A DNA stretch of 64,000 bases from Phycisphaerae bacterium (GTDB lineage Bacteria > Planctomycetota > Phycisphaerae > UBA1845): positions 1 to 64,000 of the forward strand of contig JANQQK010000085.1 of assembly GCA_028289375.1 (NCBI GenBank). Reading direction: 5' to 3'. Both the position numbers and the translations under genes were made by a program. Position 1 is the stretch's first letter; the number at the start of each line of letters is the position of its first letter. The notes under the pieces were generated by a model. It was not told the DNA's origin. It did not search any database and saw only the letters and a list, made by a program, of their open reading frames with translations. This document shows, one piece after another, positions 33,294 through 41,551 of the stretch.

Positions 33294-34226
33294 CTAGTCC
33301 GGGCGTTCAGATACCTGCAGCTTGGCGGCTTGTGTCTCCTCAATCTGATCGTTATGGCGTCCGTCGGTATTGTTGCATTGAATGCAGGCAAGGCATGAAA
33401 CTGGCTCGAAGATGGCAGACCCTTTGTGCACGGTTGACCAAGTTGCGACCGCGGGCTGCGAGCGATCGATGGCGAACAGGCGAGTCTTGACTATGACGGT
33501 GATGCTGTGCGGGCCGCGTGTGATGCCCTCAATGTGGTATGTGCGGGGAGGCGGGAGGCGTGAACTAAACGGGTGCATGGGAGGGGCTTCGTCGTGTCCG
33601 TAGGTAAAGCAATCGCAATGATCTCCGGGACCGAAATCTACTTCGAGGCATTCAACGGCCAGGTCTTCACCTGTTGTTCGCTCGCGAAGAGCGTCCGGGC
33701 ATACTGAGTTGTCTCTTGACTCGTCGGGCCATGCCAGTTCGATGGGTGCTCCGTCGATTCGGACTTCGTCGATTGTTTTGAAAACATAATAAAAACCGAA
33801 CATCCGAGGGAGGTTCCCCGAACGATTCATCCTTGGACAAAGATGCCCGTTTGGGTAGATGTACATAGTGTCTGAGAGATAGTCTCGCATAAGGCGGCTT
33901 GCCTGATCGGGTGTGAGCGAATTAGTTTGTGCTCGCCGCTTTAACTCTGCAATTGCGCGCAACGAGTCGAATCCTTCGTGAGCTGTAATCAGCAGTGGGG
34001 TCGGAATCCAGCGTATCGGTTTGATCAATCCGAAGTGAAACCCTGAGTACACCGCTCCGACCACTACTGCAACTGCGAGTTTCTTCCAGCTGCGAGAGAA
34101 GAACGTGCTCGGGCGTTTGAGTAGTTTGTTGGGGTGAATCTGGTGGCCGCATTCGGGGCAGGTGCCGACGTCGGTGGCGTAGTTGCACTTGGGGCAATAG
34201 CCTGCGGGTTGGTAGTCGTGATCCAT
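33294..34226 (-). CDS. Zinc-ribbon membrane protein (second paralog)
   Basis: A 310-residue protein with the same plan as the neighbouring copy: N-terminal zinc ribbon (CPKCNYATDVGTCPECGHQI), a short basic segment and a single membrane helix, then an unrecognised external domain with CDCFTY and CLACIQC clusters. The ATG at 34226 is chosen because it aligns exactly with the other copy. The first 40 codons and upstream DNA match the other gene; the external domains differ. Together they are a diverging tandem pair. Confidence 0.7.
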   Translation of the reverse strand: MDHDYQPAGYCPKCNYATDVGTCPECGHQIHPNKLLKRPSTFFSRSWKKLAVAVVVGAVYSGFHFGLIKPIRWIPTPLLITAHEGFDSLRAIAELKRRAQTNSLTPDQASRLMRDYLSDTMYIYPNGHLCPRMNRSGNLPRMFGFYYVFKTIDEVRIDGAPIELAWPDESRDNSVCPDALRERTTGEDLAVECLEVDFGPGDHCDCFTYGHDEAPPMHPFSSRLPPPRTYHIEGITRGPHSITVIVKTRLFAIDRSQPAVATWSTVHKGSAIFEPVSCLACIQCNNTDGRHNDQIEETQAAKLQVSERPD

Positions 34227-34322
34227 GGGGCTGCCCTGATCGTACGATACGTGTCGTCGGCGTCGTGCTGATGCGAGTCTAACGGAAAGCGACGGCGGAT
34301 GCTGTCGAAATACGTCGGCATC
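34076..34322. repeat. Duplicated segment, copy 2
   Basis: Second copy of the element at 33012-33258, covering the start of the upstream zinc-ribbon gene and its leader. The match stops abruptly inside the coding regions at both ends, which fits partial gene conversion or duplication of only the 5' part. Confidence 0.85.
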
Positions 34323-34386
34323 GCAAACCACTGGCTGGAATCGGCGGTTGGGGCGATGATGTTACGGGGAAGGTACGGTTGATCCT

Positions 34387-35877
34387 ATGCTATCGCTCTC
34401 GCAGTTATACAAGCCGTCGTTGTCGCTTCTGACTGACTTCTATCAGCTCACGATGGCGTATGCGTACTTCAAGTGCGGCGTCACGGATCGTGAGGCTGTC
34501 TTTCATCTGACCTATCGCAAGAACCCGTTTGGCGGTGGGTACAGCGTCTGCTGTGGGTTACAGTATGTCATCGAGTATCTCAAGGGGTTCGCGTTCGACG
34601 AGTCGGACCTTGAGTACCTGCGCGACATGCGCGGCAACGATGGCAAGCCGCTGTTCGACCCAGCCTATCTGGATCATCTGAAGGGGCTGGAGTTCAGTTG
34701 CGATGTGGACGCGTTGCCGGAGGGGACGGTGGCGTTTCCGCATGAGCCGCTGGTCCGCGTGAAGGGGCCTATCCTGCAGTGTCAGATTCTTGAGTCGGCG
34801 CTGTTGAACATCGTCAATTTCCAGACGCTGATCGCGACGAAGTCGGCCCGCGTGTGTCAGGCGGCGTTGGGCGATCCGGTGTTAGAGTTCGGATTGCGGC
34901 GGGCGCAGGGAATCGACGGGTCGTTGGCGGCGAGTCGGGCGGCGTACGTCGGTGGATGTGCGGCCACGTCGAATGTGTTGGCCGGCAAGCATTTCGGGAT
35001 TCCCGTTAAAGGTACGCACGCGCACAGTTGGGTGATGACGTTCGAGACGGAGCTTGAGTCGTTCGAGCAGTATGCGGCGGCCATGCCGAACAACTGCATT
35101 TTTCTTGTGGACACGTACGACACGCTGGAGGGCGTGCGAAATGCGGTGGAGGTGGGGCGTACGCTTCGCGAGCGTGGCCACGACATGATGGGCGTACGGC
35201 TGGATTCGGGCGACCTTGCGTACCTGTCGATCGAGTCGAGGCGGATTCTGGACGAGGGTGGGTTTCCGGATGCGAAGATCGTGGCCAGCAACGATCTCGA
35301 CGAGGGGATCATCAAGAGTTTGAAGGAGCAGGGCGCGAAGATTGCCATCTGGGGCGTGGGGACGAAGTTGGCGACCGCGTACGATCAGCCTGCGATGGGA
35401 GGCGTGTACAAGATGTCGGCCATCCGTCAGACGGGCGGTGACTGGCAGTACAAGGTGAAGCTTTCCGAGCAGGCGATCAAGATTTCGAATCCCGGCATCC
35501 TGCAGGTACGGCGTTTCCTGGTTGGCGAGGAGTACGTTGGTGACATGATCTACGACGAGAAGCTCGGGGCGACGGATGCGTCGACGATCGTCGATCCGAT
35601 GGACATGACGCGTCGCAAGGTGATGCCGACAAACGCGGAGACGGAGGATCTGCTCGTGCCGATCTTCCGAGGCGGGGAATGTGTCTACGACGCGCCGTCG
35701 CTACCAGATGTTCGTGAGCGGGCGATGGCTGGGCTGTCTCGGTTCCATTCGGGCGTGAAGCGATTCGTCTATCCGCACGAGTATCCGGTTGGCTTGGAGC
35801 AGAAGCTATTCGACCTGAAGACGAAGCTGATTCTGCGTGCGCGAGACGTGGGACAAAACGGGGGTGATGAGGCATGA
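34387..35877 (+). CDS. pncB: Nicotinate phosphoribosyltransferase
   Basis: A 496-residue type II phosphoribosyltransferase that makes nicotinate mononucleotide from nicotinate and PRPP in NAD salvage. Characteristic stretches are LLTDFYQLTMAYAYF at the start, KSARVCQAA, GTHAHSWVM (near the autophosphorylated His), GVRLDSGDLAYLS and SNDLDEGIIKSL. Length matches the long bacterial form. The stop overlaps the start of the nicotinamidase gene by four bases, so both enzymes of the nicotinamide to NaMN route are co-expressed. Confidence 0.93.
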   Translation: MLSLSQLYKPSLSLLTDFYQLTMAYAYFKCGVTDREAVFHLTYRKNPFGGGYSVCCGLQYVIEYLKGFAFDESDLEYLRDMRGNDGKPLFDPAYLDHLKGLEFSCDVDALPEGTVAFPHEPLVRVKGPILQCQILESALLNIVNFQTLIATKSARVCQAALGDPVLEFGLRRAQGIDGSLAASRAAYVGGCAATSNVLAGKHFGIPVKGTHAHSWVMTFETELESFEQYAAAMPNNCIFLVDTYDTLEGVRNAVEVGRTLRERGHDMMGVRLDSGDLAYLSIESRRILDEGGFPDAKIVASNDLDEGIIKSLKEQGAKIAIWGVGTKLATAYDQPAMGGVYKMSAIRQTGGDWQYKVKLSEQAIKISNPGILQVRRFLVGEEYVGDMIYDEKLGATDASTIVDPMDMTRRKVMPTNAETEDLLVPIFRGGECVYDAPSLPDVRERAMAGLSRFHSGVKRFVYPHEYPVGLEQKLFDLKTKLILRARDVGQNGGDEA

Positions 35878-36500
35878 CGCGTGCCTTGATCGTGGTGGAT
35901 GTGCAGGTTGATTTTCTGCCCGGCGGAGCGTTGGCGGTGCCGGATGGTGATGCCGTGGTGCCGGTGGCGAATGGGTTGATGGCGTCGGGCGCGTTTGATG
36001 TGATCGTGGCCACTCAGGACTGGCATCCGGCCAACCATGCGAGCTTTGCAGCCAACCATCCGGGGTGCGCGGTCGGCGAGGTGATTCAGCTTGACGGCGT
36101 GGATCAGATTCTGTGGCCGGTGCACTGCGTGCAGGAATCGGCTGGGGCTGAGTTCGCGCCGGCGCTGGAGACGCTGCGATTTGATCACGTGGTGCGAAAG
36201 GGGACGGAACCGCGGATTGATTCCTACAGTGGGTTCTTCGACAACAATCATGCCAAGGCCACTGGTCTGGAGGCGTTGCTCAAGAAGCACGAGGTCGACG
36301 AGGTGCATGTGCTCGGGTTGGCGACGGACTACTGCGTGAAATTCACCGTGCTGGATGCCTGCACGCTCGGGTTCACGACGCATTTCATCGAGGATGGCTG
36401 TCGTGGGGTGGAATTGGCCGACGGTGACTGTGCACGCGCCATCGACGACATGAAGATGGCCGGGGCGATCGTCACGCGAAGCGAAACCTGTCTATCGTGA
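35874..36500 (+). CDS. pncA: Nicotinamidase (pyrazinamidase)
   Basis: A 208-residue cysteine hydrolase that deamidates nicotinamide to nicotinate, feeding PncB. Catalytic triad Asp9 (VVDVQVDFL), Lys109 (RKGT) and Cys154 (ATDYCV) is present, with metal ligands Asp49 and His51 in DWHP and a late His. ATGA overlap with pncB means translational coupling. Ends ten bases from the convergent 704-residue gene. Confidence 0.93.
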   Translation: MTRALIVVDVQVDFLPGGALAVPDGDAVVPVANGLMASGAFDVIVATQDWHPANHASFAANHPGCAVGEVIQLDGVDQILWPVHCVQESAGAEFAPALETLRFDHVVRKGTEPRIDSYSGFFDNNHAKATGLEALLKKHEVDEVHVLGLATDYCVKFTVLDACTLGFTTHFIEDGCRGVELADGDCARAIDDMKMAGAIVTRSETCLS

Positions 36501-36509
36501 ATGCAGCAA

Positions 36510-38624
36510 TTACCCCGCGCGCATCGACCGCGAGCCTGGCGTGCCGTCATGTGGCACGATGATGCACTCGCCGGGTTTGATCGGCGGATGATCACTGAAG
36601 GCGATCGGCTTGCCGCCGCGGTTCATCGCAATCAGGCCGAATTGTAAGCCCAGCACATGTTCGAGCGTCGTCGCAGCCAAGTCCGTCCGCCAGATCGAAT
36701 TGCAGATAAAGTCCTGCCCGCCGCCGGGGATCTCGATGCGGATAAGCTGTGCACCGCATTCGCGGGCAGCTGCGTGCATCGGCGTTGCGAAGCAGGCGTC
36801 GTCGACCGTTACTTCCGGGGAGCAGCGCGACATCTGCCAACCAAGTTGGTCATGCCGCGTGATGCTCTGATCTGCGGGCAAGCCTCGATAGAAGAACCGG
36901 TCGCTTGAGAACTTGCGCGCGAGTTCAACGATCATGCCAGCCTGACGGTCAAAGTCTGCATCGTGATGATCGTACACGACACGCATTTGTGATGTATCGG
37001 CGTCGGTGATGTCGATAACAGCCGCAACGTCACCCGGATCGAACTCGCCTTCGATCGACTGGTCATCCACCAGCGACTCGGACCAGCCGAAGTTCTGCCA
37101 GGGGTTGCACAGCGGAATCCACGCGAGGCGGAACTTGCCGGCCAACGCACGGGCGTACGGAGTTTCGTTGGGCGGATCAAGGCGGACGAGGTGTTTGAGG
37201 AAATACATCGTGCCGTAGATGCCGGCAAAGTCGTCACCGCGAATGCCGGTGCGAATCAGGATGGCTTTGCGTCTTGCGGCCGGCAACCCGAGTGTTTCGT
37301 CATCCTCACCGACCTGAATGATGGTGTCCTCACGACTGCGACCCTGATGATTGAAGACATAGTAGCGTGGCGTGAAGTCGCGCAGAAGCTCAAACCATTT
37401 CTGCTCGGACTCCTCCGGAACCGTGTACTGCCCCAAGCCGGACTGATCCAGGCCGAGCAGATCCAGCAGCAGATAGACAGCCACGTTCGGCTCGCCCGCG
37501 CTGGACGGCAACTCCGCCATCGGTTCCATATCGATGACCGTCAAGCCGCCGCCGTCGGTGGCTTTGTGCAGCGCCATCGGTTTTTCCGAGGTCGCATCCG
37601 AATCGGTCATCGACTCCAGAAGCGTGACGAAGCCATGCTCCTTGAGGAGTTTGGTGAATGCTGGTCCCTTGCGGAACTGCCGATGCACCTGTTCGCGCGG
37701 CTCCTCACCCTGCCAGGCGAACGGAAACACATCATGCAGGACGAAGCCACGCGTCATGTGGTCCCCCCAGACCACCTTGGCGAAGAGCGGATCGTCGTCC
37801 TGCTCGATGTCGCGCGTCTGAAGGCCGTTGCCGACGATCGATGCAAACGCCGACGTCGAGATGATGACGACGTGTTGAGCCGCAAGCTCCAGCAGCGCCT
37901 TCAGTGAGCGCAATCCGGTGGGCACCTTCTCGTCGGGAAACAGAATCGCATCCGTCTTGCCCACGACATCACGCCATGACTTGCGTGGCGCGCACGCGAC
38001 CTGCCGCGGGCCAAACCGCTTGCCCAGAATCGCCGACAGCGGATTGAATGTTGCATCGTCGCTGCAAAGGGCCACCCGTTTGGCGCGTCGCGGCGAACGC
38101 TGCGCGTGCGTGGGCGGCGGCAATGCCATGGGATGACTCGTCTGATCCGGCTCGATCAGTTCGCAGGCGAACACGTCGTGAATGGTCATCTCGCCGCATG
38201 CATCGCTGAGGCCGACTTCGATGATGATCGCACGCGTCCCCGGTGGTGTTTTGAAAACGCCGCGAAGCGTCAGCGGACCAGACGTGGTCAGCGTGCCCGC
38301 CAGTCGGATATGGTCCTCGGCTGGTTCGTCATCAATCACCGGCCGAATCCACAGGTTGGCACCGCTGTGCCGGTCGCTGCCGGCAAGCGACGCGGTCACG
38401 TCGGCTTCGAAGCGATACCAATCCTCGGACTTGCAGCGCATCTTCTGGCTGAAGAACGCGATCGTGCTGTCGTGGCCACTTTCGATGACAATGCCATGAT
38501 CCGGTTCGTCGTCAGGGCGTCGTTGCCAGGTCGTGCGATCGTCGCCGACCCATTCCCATGACCGTGGAGATGACTTGCCCTTGTCAAACCGTGAATTGCG
38601 AATGCGATTGACTTCGTCGCTCAA
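36510..38624 (-). CDS. Unrecognised 704-residue multidomain protein
   Basis: No family could be named. Residues 1-155 look like a beta-sandwich carbohydrate-binding module (RNSRFDKG, WIRPVIDDE, LTLRGVFKTPPGTRAIIIEVGLS region). Residues about 180-400 have a Rossmann-like sequence with the pattern of a class I glutamine amidotransferase-like or ThuA-type fold (RVALCSDD, VVIISTSAF, TVIDMEPM). The rest (about 400-704) is unrecognised with CSPEVTVDD and a terminal basic tail. There is no signal peptide, so the sugar-binding module would act inside. Placed next to NAD salvage genes but on the opposite strand; relation unknown. Confidence 0.6.
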   Translation of the reverse strand: MSDEVNRIRNSRFDKGKSSPRSWEWVGDDRTTWQRRPDDEPDHGIVIESGHDSTIAFFSQKMRCKSEDWYRFEADVTASLAGSDRHSGANLWIRPVIDDEPAEDHIRLAGTLTTSGPLTLRGVFKTPPGTRAIIIEVGLSDACGEMTIHDVFACELIEPDQTSHPMALPPPTHAQRSPRRAKRVALCSDDATFNPLSAILGKRFGPRQVACAPRKSWRDVVGKTDAILFPDEKVPTGLRSLKALLELAAQHVVIISTSAFASIVGNGLQTRDIEQDDDPLFAKVVWGDHMTRGFVLHDVFPFAWQGEEPREQVHRQFRKGPAFTKLLKEHGFVTLLESMTDSDATSEKPMALHKATDGGGLTVIDMEPMAELPSSAGEPNVAVYLLLDLLGLDQSGLGQYTVPEESEQKWFELLRDFTPRYYVFNHQGRSREDTIIQVGEDDETLGLPAARRKAILIRTGIRGDDFAGIYGTMYFLKHLVRLDPPNETPYARALAGKFRLAWIPLCNPWQNFGWSESLVDDQSIEGEFDPGDVAAVIDITDADTSQMRVVYDHHDADFDRQAGMIVELARKFSSDRFFYRGLPADQSITRHDQLGWQMSRCSPEVTVDDACFATPMHAAARECGAQLIRIEIPGGGQDFICNSIWRTDLAATTLEHVLGLQFGLIAMNRGGKPIAFSDHPPIKPGECIIVPHDGTPGSRSMRAG

Positions 38625-38707
38625 CGGATGGACCTTTCACATTGAACTCATGGATCGTCAGCGGGTTCTAACCGCTGGTGCGGCGCGACGCAACGACCGC
38701 CAGAGGC

Positions 38708-39094
38708 TCATCGCCCGTCCGGCGAGTTCATACGCCTGGAAACGGCCCGCCCGATTCGCAGGCTAACCCCCACACCGGCCATGTCCGCCACCCAGTCGAG
38801 TATCTCGGCCCCACGCCCAAACCATGGCTGGGTCAGTTCGTCCGCCATCGCGAACAGGGCGAAGCACAACAGCCAGATGCTCACCTGTCGCGGGTCGAAT
38901 CGCCGAACCGCCATCGACCACAGCCCCACGGACGAGAGCACGAAATACCCCGCAAAATGCACCAGCTTGTCGAGATGGGGAATACGCACGGGACCGGCCG
39001 GGATCTTTGGAAGGTGGGTCAGCACGACCCAGCCAATCGCCAGGGATATCCAGATGGCTTTGCGACCCGACTTGCCGCCGACGGATGTCAGCAT
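38708..39094 (-). CDS. VanZ-like family membrane protein
   Basis: A 128-residue protein with about four membrane helices. HLDKLVHFAGYFVLS and DELTQPWFGRGAEILDWVADMAG fit the VanZ-like signature (DExxQ and the later DWxADxxG). The function in planctomycetes is not known; VanZ itself is linked to teicoplanin resistance. Five bases after the ParA stop, so co-transcribed. Confidence 0.75.
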   Translation of the reverse strand: MLTSVGGKSGRKAIWISLAIGWVVLTHLPKIPAGPVRIPHLDKLVHFAGYFVLSSVGLWSMAVRRFDPRQVSIWLLCFALFAMADELTQPWFGRGAEILDWVADMAGVGVSLRIGRAVSRRMNSPDGR

Positions 39095-39098
39095 CGGT

Positions 39099-40190
39099 TC
39101 AGGCGATGTTGGCGATGTCGCCGGTGTCGGTCACGTCGGCCTGATGCTGCTCGGGTAATCTGTAAGTCTCGGGTGGCAGATCAGCCTCGTCGACAGCGTT
39201 CTCAACGGCGGGTTCCGAGTCAGGGACGTCAGATGATGCTGGCACAGCCACGTCAGGCGACCCCAATTTCGGCTCGGCTGCCGGGATCGTTGCGGTTGGC
39301 TCTTCAGTCGATTCCGATGACGCGGAGTTCTCCGGCGTCGGATCAGGGGCCGTGACCGGTTCTTCGACTGCATCCGGCGAACTTCCGAAACCAAGTCGCT
39401 CGGCATTGACCTCCAACCACTCGTCTGCGAGCGCCGCATAGTCGATCGCCCCGTTGCATCTTGGCTCGTACTCAAAAATCGTGACGCCGTGTGACGGAGC
39501 CTCAGCCAGCTTGATATTGCGTCGGATGGGGGTGCGGAAAACGCGGGCATCGGACCAGGGGCACTTGGCGTCGTGGGATGCCGCGAAGAAATCCTTCACG
39601 TCGTCGACGATTTCGGTCGCCAGCCGCGTGCTGCCCTCGTACATCGTCATGATCACCCCGCCGACCCGGAGGCTGGGATTGATCCGCTTGGAGACGAGGC
39701 GAATGGTCTCGTGCAGGAGTTTGCCCAGACCCTGCAGTGCGAGGAAGTGCGGCTGGAGGGGAATGAGCACTTCGTTGGCAGCGGCCAGTGAATTGATCGC
39801 CAACGTGCCAAGCGACGGCGGGCAGTCCATCAGCATGAGATCGTAGTCGTCCTCGACGGCCTCGAGCGCATCACGCAGGATCACCTCGCGGCCCACCACG
39901 CTGACCAGTTCCACTTCGGCGGCGGCAAGATCAAGATGCGACGGGATCAGCGACAAGGTGTCACTTAGCGGGATGGCTGCCTCCGCAATGCCGACACGTT
40001 CCTCGAGCACGGCGTAGACGCTTTTCTCCGATTTGCCGTCGACGCCGAAATTGAGCGTGAGGTGGGCTTGCGGGTCCAGATCGATCATCAGCACGCGGAG
40101 ACCGGTCCGGGCAAAGGCCGCCGACAGATTCGCCACAGACGTGGTTTTGCCGACTCCGCCCTTTTGGTTCAAGACTGCGATCGAGTGCAT
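39099..40190 (-). CDS. ParA family ATPase with a long acidic C-terminal tail
   Basis: A 363-residue protein. The deviant Walker A KGGVGKTT (10-17), IDLDPQAH and MLMDCPPSLGTLA are the ParA/Soj motifs; the ATPase core ends near residue 258. Then follow about 100 residues rich in Glu, Pro, Ser and Thr and predicted disordered. No ParB or parS-like site was recognised nearby, so it is an orphan ParA, which may position large complexes or act with an unlinked partner. First gene in a short unit with VanZ. Confidence 0.85.
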   Translation of the reverse strand: MHSIAVLNQKGGVGKTTSVANLSAAFARTGLRVLMIDLDPQAHLTLNFGVDGKSEKSVYAVLEERVGIAEAAIPLSDTLSLIPSHLDLAAAEVELVSVVGREVILRDALEAVEDDYDLMLMDCPPSLGTLAINSLAAANEVLIPLQPHFLALQGLGKLLHETIRLVSKRINPSLRVGGVIMTMYEGSTRLATEIVDDVKDFFAASHDAKCPWSDARVFRTPIRRNIKLAEAPSHGVTIFEYEPRCNGAIDYAALADEWLEVNAERLGFGSSPDAVEEPVTAPDPTPENSASSESTEEPTATIPAAEPKLGSPDVAVPASSDVPDSEPAVENAVDEADLPPETYRLPEQHQADVTDTGDIANIA

Positions 40191-40321
40191 CGGGTCCTCC
40201 TTAACCGCTCAAGGCTGCGATTCCATTCACTGAGGCGGATTGTACGTGGAAAATACCCGCGCGTCACCGGAATTCGGGACGTAGGTGGTCGTTCCGTGGA
40301 TTGGGCGAAGTCTTGCTGGGT

Positions 40322-40945
40322 TCAGTCTTCAAGACGAGGCAGGCCAGCGACCATGGCCATGTGCACCACATCGGCGAGGCGATCCACACCAAGCTTGGAC
40401 ATGACGTTGGCCCGGTGCACCTCGACCGTTTTCTGGCTGACACCCAGCTCTTCGGCGATCTCGCGATTTCGCCGCCCCGAGATCAGCATCTGCAAGACCT
40501 CGTTTTCGCGCGGGGTCAGCGTGTCCATGAGTTCGAGGATTTCGTTCCTGCGGGCTTCCTCCTCGCGTGCTTCGGAACTGCTGCTGATGGCCTGCTGAAT
40601 GCGATCGAGCAAGGTCTGGTCGTTGAAGGGCTTCTCGATGAAGTCGAAGGCACCGGCTTTCATGGCGCGAACGGCCATCTGCACGTCACCATGCCCGGTG
40701 ATGACGATAATTGGCAGATTCGGGCAGCGAAGACGGACTTTCTCCTGCAGATCAAGCCCGCTCGTTCCCGGCATGCGCACGTCAAGAATCAGGCATCCCG
40801 CGTTCTTGTCATCGAAGTTGTCGAGGAACTCCGCAGCCGACGCGAACGTCTCAACCGCGAGCCCAACCGATTGCATCAGCCAATCAAGGGAATCCCTGAT
40901 GGCGGGGTCGTCATCGACGACAAAGACTTTAGCACCCACGCCCAT
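40322..40945 (-). CDS. FixJ-type two-component response regulator
   Basis: A 207-residue regulator: a receiver domain with VFVVDDDPAIRDS, the phospho-acceptor Asp in LILDVRMPGTSGL, the Thr switch in VITGHGDV and Lys in FIEKPFN; then a LuxR-type HTH (LTPRENEVLQML, NREIAEELGVSQKTVEVHRANVM). The start is set at 40945 because GAGGTGG lies about six bases before it; earlier in-frame Met residues have no ribosome site. No partner kinase in the window. Confidence 0.9.
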   Translation of the reverse strand: MGVGAKVFVVDDDPAIRDSLDWLMQSVGLAVETFASAAEFLDNFDDKNAGCLILDVRMPGTSGLDLQEKVRLRCPNLPIIVITGHGDVQMAVRAMKAGAFDFIEKPFNDQTLLDRIQQAISSSSEAREEEARRNEILELMDTLTPRENEVLQMLISGRRNREIAEELGVSQKTVEVHRANVMSKLGVDRLADVVHMAMVAGLPRLED

Positions 40946-41551
40946 GTGCACCACCTCAGTCATGTCGTTCATCGTAGCATCCACTGCCCATTGTTAGGCA
41001 TGATACGTCCGAAATTCGTGCACGGAATTGGTAGTTTTCCTAGCTGCAGCGAACATTTTTGAAACTGAGATGGCATCGGCTTCCACCAAGAGTGGAACGT
41101 ATTGCTCAGGGCTTTATTTTGGGTTTCGTTGGCTTTTCGCGCCCAACACCATCGGGAAGCGCGAGTGCCACGAAATGGCACACCAGAACCTGCCCTCTGG
41201 CACGAGAAATCGAATGTGACGACTCGGGAAAAGCGTATTCCAATAATGGTTATCGGACGGTATCCGGTCGGGATAGGCTGGCGCCAACTGGTGCGCGTTC
41301 GATTCTTCGACGAAGCCCAATAATTTCTCCTTTGCGAGCAGAAACGCGGGTTCGCGCACGTATCGGAGGTAAGTGGCGGTAGTTCGATGGGGGCGCCGCG
41401 GGTGTTTCGGCGACGAGATTTCGGTGTCGCGGCGGACGCGTTATCATTGAGTTTTCAAAGACGAAACAATGGTCCAGTGCGGCTGTAGGCCTGCTGGGCA
41501 TGGGCTTTCGAGGCGGCCCTGACACAGGTTCGAACGAAAGGACGAGATCTG
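40946..41551. other. 600-base intergenic region before the Cys-rich protein gene
   Basis: No reading frame that looks coding. No recognisable riboswitch, long repeat or clear promoter was seen. The stretch is divergent: the FixJ-type gene on the left reads left, the Cys-rich gene reads right, so it must contain promoters for both. An AAAGGACGAG box precedes the start of the large gene. Confidence 0.5.
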
